Shown here: in pieces, positions 16,449 through 23,977 of the stretch
How positions within the stretch are numbered: position 1 is the stretch's first letter
How the letters are laid out: the number at the start of each line of letters is the position of its first letter
Assembly: GCA_009783555.1 (NCBI GenBank)
Contig: WRDH01000025.1
Coordinates: 1-43,364, forward strand
Source of the DNA: Oscillospiraceae bacterium
GTDB lineage: Bacteria > Bacillota > Clostridia > Oscillospirales > Oscillospiraceae
DNA length: 43,364 bases
Reading direction: 5' to 3'
The notes under the pieces: model-generated
Database searches by the model: none
Seen by the model: only the letters and a program-made list of their open reading frames with translations
Told to the model about the DNA's origin: nothing
Program-made: the position numbers and the translations under genes

Positions 16449-17798
16449 ATGCCCGGTAATACAACATTCTTTGCTAAAGCGTCCCAAGAAAAAATCACCT
16501 GGAAGGACATATTTTCCAATGTCTTTAAGAAACATACCGCCGAGGATGCCGCCCAGTTATTTATAGCGGGCACCTCGCTGACAACACCCCACGAGAGTCG
16601 GATGATTGGTGAATGGCGCAAGCCGTGGTTATTTGCCCGTGTGGGGATAGTCTCTCTTGTGTTTTCAATCGCTATGTATATTCTTATGGTATTTTTCCCT
16701 GCATTCGCATTAAATTTTCGGATTCCATTTTTCTTTGTCGCCGCTATAGTTTTACCCCTTACCATCGTTTTACTTTTGTGGGAATTGAACATACCGCGAA
16801 ACATTCCGATTTTCAAAGTAATCGCGATTTTCCTGCTGGGCGGTGTTGTAAACATGGCAGGCACGGCTTTCATCAGAATAGTATTTGCAGCTCAGTTGGG
16901 CAATCAAGCATATATTGTGGGACCGGTTCCGGAAGATCCCACAAAAGTATTAGCAATCTTTGTATGCCTTCTGATAATAAAGCCGAAATTTGATTACATT
17001 TTGAACGGTTTGCTTATCGGCGCTACTGTGGGAATGGGGTTTGAAGTATTTGAAAACTTAGGTTATGCATTAAACCGCGGCCTTGATCTGCATATATTGA
17101 TAATGCGCAGCATGACTGCAGTTGGAGGACACATTCCCTGGGCTGCAATGATGGGAGCAGGATTAGCAATAGCAAAAGGCAAGAGCAAGCTGCAAGCTAA
17201 ACATTTTGTCAACATTCACTTTCTTAAATATTTTGCTATTGCATTCGGGCTTCATGTTGTATGGAATCATTCGTTTGGGGACGGTTTTTTAACGATACCG
17301 TTTACATGGATGGATCTAAAATCAGTTATACTAACTATCATTTGTTGGCTTATCTTACTGCATCTTATTAAAAAAGGCGTTAAGGAATGCATGCGTATAC
17401 CGCAGACAGTATCTACGCCGCAAAGTGTGCAACAGCCGAATGCGGCGGGAGCCGTTGCAGTGTCAGCACCTCCGTATGCAATGTCAAAATCACTAACTCT
17501 GCGCGGCATAGCGGGAATGTATAACGGCAGTGTTTTCCCCTCACCGCAAGGCAAGCTCGTAATAGGCAGGGACGCAAGGCTGGCTAATATTGTATATCCG
17601 CAAAATACACCCGGCGTAAGCAGTGTTCATTGCGAGGTCAGATATGAGAACGGGATGTATGTATTGATTGACAAAAACTCAAGTAACGGCACGTTCTTAG
17701 CGGACGGCACAAGGCTTACGCCCGGACAGCCGTACCCGATTGCACGTAAAAACGGATTTTATCTTGCCAACCGCGAGAACATGTTTGAAATTGAATAG
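16449..17798 (+). CDS. PrsW-like intramembrane protease with FHA domain
   Basis: About residues 60-315 form a multi-pass membrane domain of the PrsW family, known in Bacillus for cutting the anti-sigma factor RsiW. Visible family motifs are EDPTK (in place of EExxK), GFEVFENLGY near 197, GGHIPWAA near 226 and LHVVWNH near 268. The C-terminal part (about 350-449) is an FHA domain (VIGRDARL, VSSVHCEV, SSNGTF). Paired with the surface protease upstream, it would fit two-step regulated proteolysis of a membrane substrate, with FHA docking as the switch. No anti-sigma/sigma pair lies in this window, so the substrate is unknown. The AGGAGG site is strong, and the gene is packed 20 nt after and 15 nt before its neighbours. 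Confidence 0.87.
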   Translation: MPGNTTFFAKASQEKITWKDIFSNVFKKHTAEDAAQLFIAGTSLTTPHESRMIGEWRKPWLFARVGIVSLVFSIAMYILMVFFPAFALNFRIPFFFVAAIVLPLTIVLLLWELNIPRNIPIFKVIAIFLLGGVVNMAGTAFIRIVFAAQLGNQAYIVGPVPEDPTKVLAIFVCLLIIKPKFDYILNGLLIGATVGMGFEVFENLGYALNRGLDLHILIMRSMTAVGGHIPWAAMMGAGLAIAKGKSKLQAKHFVNIHFLKYFAIAFGLHVVWNHSFGDGFLTIPFTWMDLKSVILTIICWLILLHLIKKGVKECMRIPQTVSTPQSVQQPNAAGAVAVSAPPYAMSKSLTLRGIAGMYNGSVFPSPQGKLVIGRDARLANIVYPQNTPGVSSVHCEVRYENGMYVLIDKNSSNGTFLADGTRLTPGQPYPIARKNGFYLANRENMFEIE

Positions 17799-17813
17799 GG
17801 AGACCTGATAACT

Positions 17814-18542
17814 ATGCAAATTGAAATTGCTTCATGCTCCTATCAAGGCGGCAGGGATTATAACGAAGACAGTGTATTGTATCTGGAACGCGACGGGGTA
17901 TGTGCCGCAGTCGTGTCTGACGGCTTAGGAGGACATGGCGGGGGGCAGATTGCATCTTCGCTCGCTGCCGAATACCTAACCCGGGCGTTTATGGAAGATC
18001 CGAAAATTGACAGTGAATATATCCGTCAGCTTTTTGAACAAGCAAACGCTAAGGTACTCGACGAACAATCACCTGCATTAAAGATGAAAAGCACCGGAGT
18101 AGCACTTTTCATTGATGTCGATACAGCCATATGGGCGCATGTAGGCGATTCAAGATTATATCATTTCGTAGACGGACATTTGACAGAACAAACTTTAGAC
18201 CACAGTGTATCGCAAGTGGCTGTATTTTCGGGAGAGATTACGATAGATGAAATACGGCATCATGATGATCGCAACAGGGTACTGCGAGCTTTTGGGGGAG
18301 AGGATTATATAAAGCCTGAGATTTCATCACCGCAAGAGCTAAAATCCGGATTTCATGCATTTTTGCTATGCACGGATGGTTTTTGGGAGTATGTATTGGA
18401 GCCGGAAATGGAGCTTGATCTGGCTGATAACGATACACCGTATGACTGGCTGCAGGCGATGATGCAAAGGATTGTCCAACGTGCACCGGAAGACAGCGAC
18501 AACTATTCGGCGGCTGCATTGTTTGTCAAACCGGAGGAATAG
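17814..18542 (+). CDS. Soluble PP2C Ser/Thr phosphatase
   Basis: A 242-residue PP2C without membrane helix, the normal size of the PrpC/Stp type that opposes PknB kinases. The metal-binding aspartates are present in RDYNEDSVL, VVSDGLGGHG, HVGDSRLYHF, LCTDGFWEY and SDNYSAA. It is the intact version of the fragment at 10862. It lies 15 nt after the PrsW-like gene, so it is co-transcribed with the FHA proteases. With the membrane PP2C at 13671 this gives two phosphatases for one kinase family: one local at the membrane, one in the cytosol. Confidence 0.94.
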   Translation: MQIEIASCSYQGGRDYNEDSVLYLERDGVCAAVVSDGLGGHGGGQIASSLAAEYLTRAFMEDPKIDSEYIRQLFEQANAKVLDEQSPALKMKSTGVALFIDVDTAIWAHVGDSRLYHFVDGHLTEQTLDHSVSQVAVFSGEITIDEIRHHDDRNRVLRAFGGEDYIKPEISSPQELKSGFHAFLLCTDGFWEYVLEPEMELDLADNDTPYDWLQAMMQRIVQRAPEDSDNYSAAALFVKPEE

Positions 18543-18616
18543 GTTTATACGGTGGTACGGGTCAGCGATTAGTAATCAGTAGTCGGAAAAAAGTTAGAAA
18601 GGCGAGAGTAGAATCG

Positions 18617-20194
18617 ATGAGAATGAATAAAGCAATATCATGGCTGTTGTGTTTTGTGCTTTTTTGTTTTTGCTACGTTCCTGTGGTTAACGCAGTTGAA
18701 GCACTGGAATTTCATATGGAAGGAGTGGTTGCTGAAACCGGCAGTTTGCGCGTTTATTGTAACACCAATGCCGAAACTGTGCCGGGAGCGGAGCAATTTT
18801 CCGCAACCCTGGGAAATACACCGTTGTCTTTGCAGGACGTGACCGTCTTTTCGCAGGCAGATGAAGGTACTACTTTTTTGTTCCTTGTCGATGTTTCGGG
18901 TTCGATACGGTCAGCGCACTATCAAGCTATTAAGGACATTATTAATCTTATATGCGACGATCTTTCCGATAAAGATAACGTAAGCATATTTGCATTTGGC
19001 ACGGAGACATATTCCCAACCCTTTGTTTCAAGTCCGGACGATATCCAAGATCAGTTTGATTTTCTCGATTCAATCGACAGGAGCGTCGAGTATACAAGCC
19101 TTTATGAAGGTGTATTTACGGCACTTTCCGTCTTGAACACTCATGCGGATGTACACGATAAAAAGGTCTTGATCATCTTCTCGGACGGTCATGAATATGT
19201 ATTTCACGGAATAACTGTAGACGAAGCAGAAATTAGGATTAGAGACAGCCGTGTTCCAATCTATACAGTCGCCACCCTTGGCATGAATCCGCCAAGCAGA
19301 TATGTGGAATCGGCGAAAATTCTCGGCAGCTTTGCTCGATTATCCGCAGGCGGGCGTCATTATGTACACAATCTTGACCGGGCTGTATCTGAGGAAATAG
19401 TTGATGATATTATGGAGTCTATTCAAAACAGCCTTATTGTTTCAGTGGGGTTGGAGGGATTTAGTTCAGATGGCGAAGACTTGATGCTGCGGCTCGATCT
19501 CGATTTGCCCGGTGTAGGAAGAGCAAGCGATGGGTATCTCATTTCCACGGCGGGATTGACGATACCTGAGCCTGAGCCGGAGCCATCCCCTGAGCCTGAG
19601 CCGACACCGGAGCCTGAACCGACACCCGCGCCCGCAGATCCCCCTGTTTCGGAGCCGGATTCGGAGCCTGAAGAAAAATCTTTCTTTCAGGAACACATGC
19701 TATGGATAATAATTGGCGGCTCAGTTCTTTTGCTTGCGATAGGCTTCATTTTATTTAAGGTTTTGCGAAAGAAGCCGGATGAAGCTCCGGCAGCACAGCC
19801 CGATCCTGAGCCGGTTGCTCCGATGCCTGTCACAACAGGTCCTGCGGTACTCCCGACACCCCCTGCACCACCTCCGGGCAAACCGAGGATATCCCTTCGC
19901 CTGACCAAAATCGGCCTGGTGGAAGAGCAGGTTTTCCGGACAGAATTTGCCGGAGAGCTTACCATCGGCAGAGACCCGGGTAAATCCTCACTACCGTTTG
20001 TAGATGACGAAATGCTATCGGGACGGCATTGCTCAATCAGCTATGAGCCGGACGGCATTGTACTGCGTGATTTAGGTTCCACCAACAAAACATATGTCAA
20101 CGGCGTACCGATTACGGATAAATACATTCTTGAAAACGATGATGTTTTACTTATAGGCTCAATGGAGCTGCGAGTAAATTGGGAAACACTGTAG
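18617..20194 (+). CDS. von Willebrand A ectodomain, membrane helix and FHA domain
   Basis: A signal peptide (to about residue 27) is followed by a vWA domain with a full MIDAS metal site: DVSGS at 92-96, a Thr in VEYTSLY and an Asp in IIFSDGHEY. It should bind a protein ligand outside through a divalent metal. A Pro-Glu stalk (PEPEPTPEPEPTPAP) leads to a membrane helix (about 362-380), a Pro-rich inner linker and a canonical FHA domain (about 430-525; TIGRDPGK, SGRHCSI, GSTNKTYVNG). It could present surface partners to the phospho-signalling machinery. vWA with PP2C and a zinc-ribbon kinase is the make-up of the TerY-P triad, though TerY itself is cytosolic. The start could also be the Met two codons later. 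Confidence 0.92.
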   Translation: MRMNKAISWLLCFVLFCFCYVPVVNAVEALEFHMEGVVAETGSLRVYCNTNAETVPGAEQFSATLGNTPLSLQDVTVFSQADEGTTFLFLVDVSGSIRSAHYQAIKDIINLICDDLSDKDNVSIFAFGTETYSQPFVSSPDDIQDQFDFLDSIDRSVEYTSLYEGVFTALSVLNTHADVHDKKVLIIFSDGHEYVFHGITVDEAEIRIRDSRVPIYTVATLGMNPPSRYVESAKILGSFARLSAGGRHYVHNLDRAVSEEIVDDIMESIQNSLIVSVGLEGFSSDGEDLMLRLDLDLPGVGRASDGYLISTAGLTIPEPEPEPSPEPEPTPEPEPTPAPADPPVSEPDSEPEEKSFFQEHMLWIIIGGSVLLLAIGFILFKVLRKKPDEAPAAQPDPEPVAPMPVTTGPAVLPTPPAPPPGKPRISLRLTKIGLVEEQVFRTEFAGELTIGRDPGKSSLPFVDDEMLSGRHCSISYEPDGIVLRDLGSTNKTYVNGVPITDKYILENDDVLLIGSMELRVNWETL

Positions 20195-20235
20195 TAACAA
20201 CATGGAAGTGTCAAATAACCTATGAAAAATCTTTG

Positions 20236-20271
20236 CCATTTGTCATTTATCATTTGTAATTTGTAATTTAT
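20236..20271. repeat. AT-rich short-unit repeat in a leader
   Basis: Units of ATTTGTCATTT, ATCATTTGTAATTT and GTAATTT stand directly before the ribosome-binding site of the next gene. A closely similar stretch in reverse orientation precedes the gene at 37612 (37548-37576). It is a dispersed low-complexity repeat rather than a regulatory site I can name. Confidence 0.6.
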
Positions 20272-20290
20272 AAGGATGGAGATTAAGAAT

Positions 20291-21682
20291 ATGAAAAAGA
20301 TTGTTGCCTTACTTTTATGCCTCATGCTTTTACCCGCCGCTGCTGCACTGGCCGATAATTCACACCTCGGAGATACGACCTGGGAGCTTATGAGGATATT
20401 GAATATTGAAACCCAAGAGATTTATTATGAAGACTATATTGACGCAAATAATATGTTAATCACATTCCGGTTTGAAAATAACGGAGAAGTTATAATTACG
20501 GGTTCCAGCGGTTCCTTACAGGGCACCTATTTGTTAAGCGGAGATTCTCTGGAGATAGATCTTCAAGATGACGGAAAGATTTATACAGATATAGAGGAAA
20601 CCGACACTGGACGGCTCGTGTTTGTGTTTGCTCATGTGTTTGCTGAAGGGTATGTTCATCTTTTCATGCTTACTGAAGGAACCTTTGGCGGTTCTTCACC
20701 CGCCGCTCCGCCTCCCGATCCCGATCCTGCACCCGCCGCTCCGGATCCTGATCCCGCACCCGCCACTCCACCCCCCGGGCATGTTGATCCCACACCTGCC
20801 GCTCCGGGGTCTGATCCTCCTGCCGGCGCCGGAGACGTTTCTGAGCTCGAGGATACCACCTGGGAGCTTTACAGAATTGATACCCCAAGTGAAACGTTTG
20901 GCCATGATGATCTCGTTCGGAATGAATATTTTATAGAATTTCAATTCATGAGAAACGGAGTGGTTGTCTGTAGACTTAGAAATAAAAACGAACGGATAGA
21001 GGAACGGGGAACGTATCAATTGACCGGCAATGAGCTTTCCATAAATATCCCCAGCCTTACTCCTATTCACACAGTAATTCAAGACGGCTCATTTACTGTA
21101 AGGAATTTTAACGACATCGGCGAAGATTACTCTTTCCGTTATACTTCATCGTCATCATTGATATCAGGAGGCTCCGGATTGCCTAGATGGGCACGCGATG
21201 CTTTGATTGGCGGCGGGATTGGTGCTGCCGTGGGTATTGCTGTTTGGTTGATGAAACGGAACAAAAAGAAGTCTGACGAAGCAACGCCGCCCGGCGTCGA
21301 CGGAGCAGCTCCCGGATATTATCCCCCGCCAACACCGATGGCTTCTGCACCTGCGGCGTACTCCCCCGGCGGCGCTCAAAGGCAGCTCTTATGCACAAGC
21401 GGCCCGATGGCAGGGGCAACCTATCCGTTAAGCGGATCTCTGCGAATCGGGCGCGACCCGGCTCGATGTCAAATAATCTTTTCTAAAGAGACCGCTGGTA
21501 TAAGCTCTTTGCATTGTGAAGTCCAGCCGCAACCGTCCGGTGCTTTGCTTATCGACCAAGGTTCAACATACGGAACATTTTTGCTAAATGGTCGGAAGCT
21601 GAACGCGAACGAGAGTGTTATGCTGAATCCGGGTGACGGCTTCTACCTTGCGGAAAGTAAAAACACGTTCAAAATTCTTTAA
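20291..21682 (+). CDS. Duplicated lipocalin-like ectodomain, membrane helix and FHA domain
   Basis: I start it at ATG 20291: GGATGGAG lies 8 nt upstream and the protein then begins with a clean signal peptide (MKKIVALLLCLMLLPAAAAL). An in-frame ATG at 20276 overlaps the SD. The outside part has two copies of a beta domain, each opening with (L)xDTTWELxRI (about 27-115 and 178-270), joined by a Pro-Asp-Ala stalk. Similar beta domains form part of the ectodomains of kinases 2 and 3. A membrane helix (about 295-313) and an inner linker follow, then an FHA domain (about 365-463; RIGRDPARC, GISSLHCEV, STYGTF). The ligand is unknown; a META/lipocalin-like barrel is my best guess for the fold. Confidence 0.83.
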   Translation: MKKIVALLLCLMLLPAAAALADNSHLGDTTWELMRILNIETQEIYYEDYIDANNMLITFRFENNGEVIITGSSGSLQGTYLLSGDSLEIDLQDDGKIYTDIEETDTGRLVFVFAHVFAEGYVHLFMLTEGTFGGSSPAAPPPDPDPAPAAPDPDPAPATPPPGHVDPTPAAPGSDPPAGAGDVSELEDTTWELYRIDTPSETFGHDDLVRNEYFIEFQFMRNGVVVCRLRNKNERIEERGTYQLTGNELSINIPSLTPIHTVIQDGSFTVRNFNDIGEDYSFRYTSSSSLISGGSGLPRWARDALIGGGIGAAVGIAVWLMKRNKKKSDEATPPGVDGAAPGYYPPPTPMASAPAAYSPGGAQRQLLCTSGPMAGATYPLSGSLRIGRDPARCQIIFSKETAGISSLHCEVQPQPSGALLIDQGSTYGTFLLNGRKLNANESVMLNPGDGFYLAESKNTFKIL

Positions 21683-21706
21683 GCATATATTGCACATACC
21701 CGTTGA
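21683..21706 (+). pseudogene. Scar of a kinase 3' end
   Basis: Directly after the stop of the FHA gene, eight codons read AYIAHTR and stop. They match the last codons of kinase 2 (AYFANVR, stop) and resemble the end of kinase 1 (AYFADRRV). The match continues into the 51-bp repeat that follows both. It indicates that a kinase gene once ended here, or that a kinase 3' end plus leader was copied to this place. Confidence 0.7.
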
Positions 21707-21751
21707 ATGCTATGTAGGGGCGACCGCCCTCGGTCGCCCGTGGAACACAGG
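21701..21751 (+). repeat. 51-bp duplicated leader, copy 1
   Basis: Identical over 51 nt to 23916-23966. It contains a 9-bp hairpin (GGGCGACCG with CGGTCGCCC around CCCT) and ends with GGAACACAGG. In this copy it runs on into GGGGGACGGTTCTCT, the dispersed repeat also found in mnmE. It lies before kinase 2; the other copy lies before kinase 3. Confidence 0.9.
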
Positions 21752-21815
21752 GGGACGGTTCTCTCATAGTTAGTTTTTTGTAATGAACAGCGCAACACAG
21801 TCGGAGGAACACAAA

Positions 21816-23921
21816 ATGATAAATAATCCGCAAAACACGTGTATGAGTTGCTTTACGCAACATGCAGCACCGGTTAATCTATGCCCGGTGTGCGGCTACG
21901 ATGAGACCGCACAGGAGTTTCCTCCGCATTTATTGCGTCCGCGTACCATTCTTAACGGGAAGTATCTGCTGGGCAAGGTGCTGGGGCAGGGTGGTTTTGG
22001 AATCACATACATAGGTTGGGATCTAAACCTTAATATCAAGGTTGCAATCAAGGAGTACTACCCGTCCGGGTTTGTGACCCGCGAAGCGACGTCCATGGGA
22101 AATGCTACTGTCCAGCCTTTTACCGGTTCGCAGGGGGACTTCTTCCTTCGAGGCAGGGAGAAGTTCATCAATGAAGCTCAGACGCTCGCAAGGTTCTTTG
22201 CCCTGCCCGGTATTGTTTCAATCAAGGACTATTTCCAAGAGAATGGAACAGCATATATCAGCATGGAATACATTGATGGCAGGACATTGAAGGATTATCT
22301 TTCCCAAATGGGCGGTAAACTTCCCGCCGGTCAGATATTTGATATGATGAAGCCGGTAATGACTTCCCTTGCGGAAATTCACAACGCCGGTCTTATCCAC
22401 CGTGACATAAGCCCGGATAACATAATGATAAGCAAAGAAGGCTATATGAAGCTGCTGGATTTCGGAGCTGCACGCGACTTTACCGACAGCGGCAACAAAA
22501 GCATGTCCATCATGCTCAAGCCCGGCTTTGCACCGGAGGAGCAGTACCGCTCACGCGGAGTACAAGGACCATGGACAGATGTATATGCGTTATCTGCGAC
22601 AATATATAAGTGCATCACCGGTGTAACTCCCGAGGAGTCTGTTGAGCGTGTGCACGAAGATCAGGTCAAACCCCCGTCAAGTCTGGGTTTCTCTGTTGAC
22701 CCAACACAAGAAGCGGCATTGATGAAAGGTATGGCTGTGCTGCAAAAGAACCGTTTCCAAAATGTGCCTGAACTGTATGCATCTCTACACGGACAGCAAG
22801 CCGGCGTACCCGGTACTGCACAGATGTCTGCAACGTCAAGTGCGACCCCCGCCACAGAGGGATCACCCCCTTATGTTCAGGAAAAAGCACAAGAGAACCG
22901 TCCCCCTGTGTTAGCTGACGCGCAGCAAGCCCAAGCTGCAACGCCTGTTTTTGAGTCTTCACCAAACTCCATACCTTCACCTTCAGCAGTGAAGCCAAAG
23001 AGAATGACTAAAGAAAAATGGATTATTACGATTGCTTGCGGTCTTGTCGCAGGATTATTAACTTTTGCATTCGGCATGTGGCAGTCAAGCAGCAACAGTG
23101 TGGACAGACCTGATATCCTGACAGGCACATGGGTCGGTGCTTTGGAAATGGGTGATGACATATATATCACTGAGCTTATGTTTGATGATAGCAGTAACTT
23201 CTATTTGGTAGAAAGCCTTGACGGCTTTGAAGGTTTCTATGTCTATGAGGGTACATACACGATATCCGACTCTCGCTTGCAAATGACACTTTTATGGGCT
23301 GCTTCTATTTTTGATTCTCTGCCCAATGGTTACCACATTTTTGACTGGGACAGCATATCCACAGAATCTAACATAAGTATTGATGCCAATACTTTACAAA
23401 TAGACAACTTGGGATTTGGAATGGCATATGGGATTGTTTTAACAAAAGGAACTCCTTCAGGGTTGTGGAGCTTTGAGCACAGGGAGAGGCTTACTAATAT
23501 GTCGACACCCGAAGTCCAATCGCCCAGAGACACTACTCATGTTGCGACTGTTACGTTGGGAGATTTTCACGAATTCGGAGGTTTTCCCGACAACGAGAGA
23601 GGCTGGTGGTCCGATAATGTGGGTGATTCACGGTCACCATATACCGCCCGGGATTTTACGGATTCACGATACATGATACTTGAGTTTGATAGAAAGCCAT
23701 ATGGCGATATCGAATTCGCATGGATTGGAGATACGAATGATTGGGTATGGACAACGACTTCTTTTACGCCGCAAAGTCGCATTCTAATCATCGACCTGGC
23801 ACTGATTAACGGGTATAACCAATACATACAGGCATCATCCCTTAAAATATTTATTTGCTGTTACGATGATTCCTGGGATAATCTGACACTGGTAGACGCT
23901 TACTTTGCAAATGTCCGTTGA
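21816..23921 (+). CDS. Zinc-ribbon Ser/Thr kinase 2, lipocalin-like plus beta-domain ectodomain
   Basis: I start at ATG 21816, the homologous MINNPQN start of the sister kinases, with GGAGGAA upstream; an ATG at 21783 would add 11 unrelated residues. Zinc ribbon Cys9/12/23/26; kinase domain about 50-310 with GQGGFG, an AIKEYYP lysine, HRDIS, DFGAARDF and APEEQYR. The inner linker contains ENRPPV, which is a dispersed DNA repeat read in frame. One membrane helix (IITIACGLVAGLLTFAFGMW, about 402-421) is followed outside by a lipocalin-like domain opening LTGTWVGALEMG and by the same C-terminal beta domain as kinase 1, ending VDAYFANVR. It is a sensor kinase of unknown ligand. Like its paralogues it has Ser in place of the HRDxK lysine. 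Confidence 0.93.
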   Translation: MINNPQNTCMSCFTQHAAPVNLCPVCGYDETAQEFPPHLLRPRTILNGKYLLGKVLGQGGFGITYIGWDLNLNIKVAIKEYYPSGFVTREATSMGNATVQPFTGSQGDFFLRGREKFINEAQTLARFFALPGIVSIKDYFQENGTAYISMEYIDGRTLKDYLSQMGGKLPAGQIFDMMKPVMTSLAEIHNAGLIHRDISPDNIMISKEGYMKLLDFGAARDFTDSGNKSMSIMLKPGFAPEEQYRSRGVQGPWTDVYALSATIYKCITGVTPEESVERVHEDQVKPPSSLGFSVDPTQEAALMKGMAVLQKNRFQNVPELYASLHGQQAGVPGTAQMSATSSATPATEGSPPYVQEKAQENRPPVLADAQQAQAATPVFESSPNSIPSPSAVKPKRMTKEKWIITIACGLVAGLLTFAFGMWQSSSNSVDRPDILTGTWVGALEMGDDIYITELMFDDSSNFYLVESLDGFEGFYVYEGTYTISDSRLQMTLLWAASIFDSLPNGYHIFDWDSISTESNISIDANTLQIDNLGFGMAYGIVLTKGTPSGLWSFEHRERLTNMSTPEVQSPRDTTHVATVTLGDFHEFGGFPDNERGWWSDNVGDSRSPYTARDFTDSRYMILEFDRKPYGDIEFAWIGDTNDWVWTTTSFTPQSRILIIDLALINGYNQYIQASSLKIFICCYDDSWDNLTLVDAYFANVR
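22888..22912 (-). repeat. Dispersed repeat inside kinase 2
   Basis: The core GAGAACCGTCCCCC with CACAA before it and TGTGTT after it is the reverse complement of the repeat at 21742-21764 and of the mnmE repeat at 4567. It is read in frame as ENRPPV in the linker before the membrane helix. Confidence 0.8.
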
Positions 23922-23966
23922 ATGCTATGTAGGGGCGACCGCCCTCGGTCGCCCGTGGAACACAGG
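23916..23966 (+). repeat. 51-bp duplicated leader, copy 2
   Basis: Identical to 21701-21751. It starts within the last sense codon of kinase 2 and ends 11 nt before the start of kinase 3, providing that gene's whole leader; its GG forms part of the AGGAGG ribosome-binding site. Confidence 0.9.
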
Positions 23967-23977
23967 AGGAAAAGAAA

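Noticed and set aside
21701-21751. GC-rich hairpin as a rho-independent terminator after the FHA gene
   Set aside because: No T-run follows either copy, and the second copy lies directly in the leader of kinase 3 within the SD zone; a duplicated leader or dispersed repeat explains it better.
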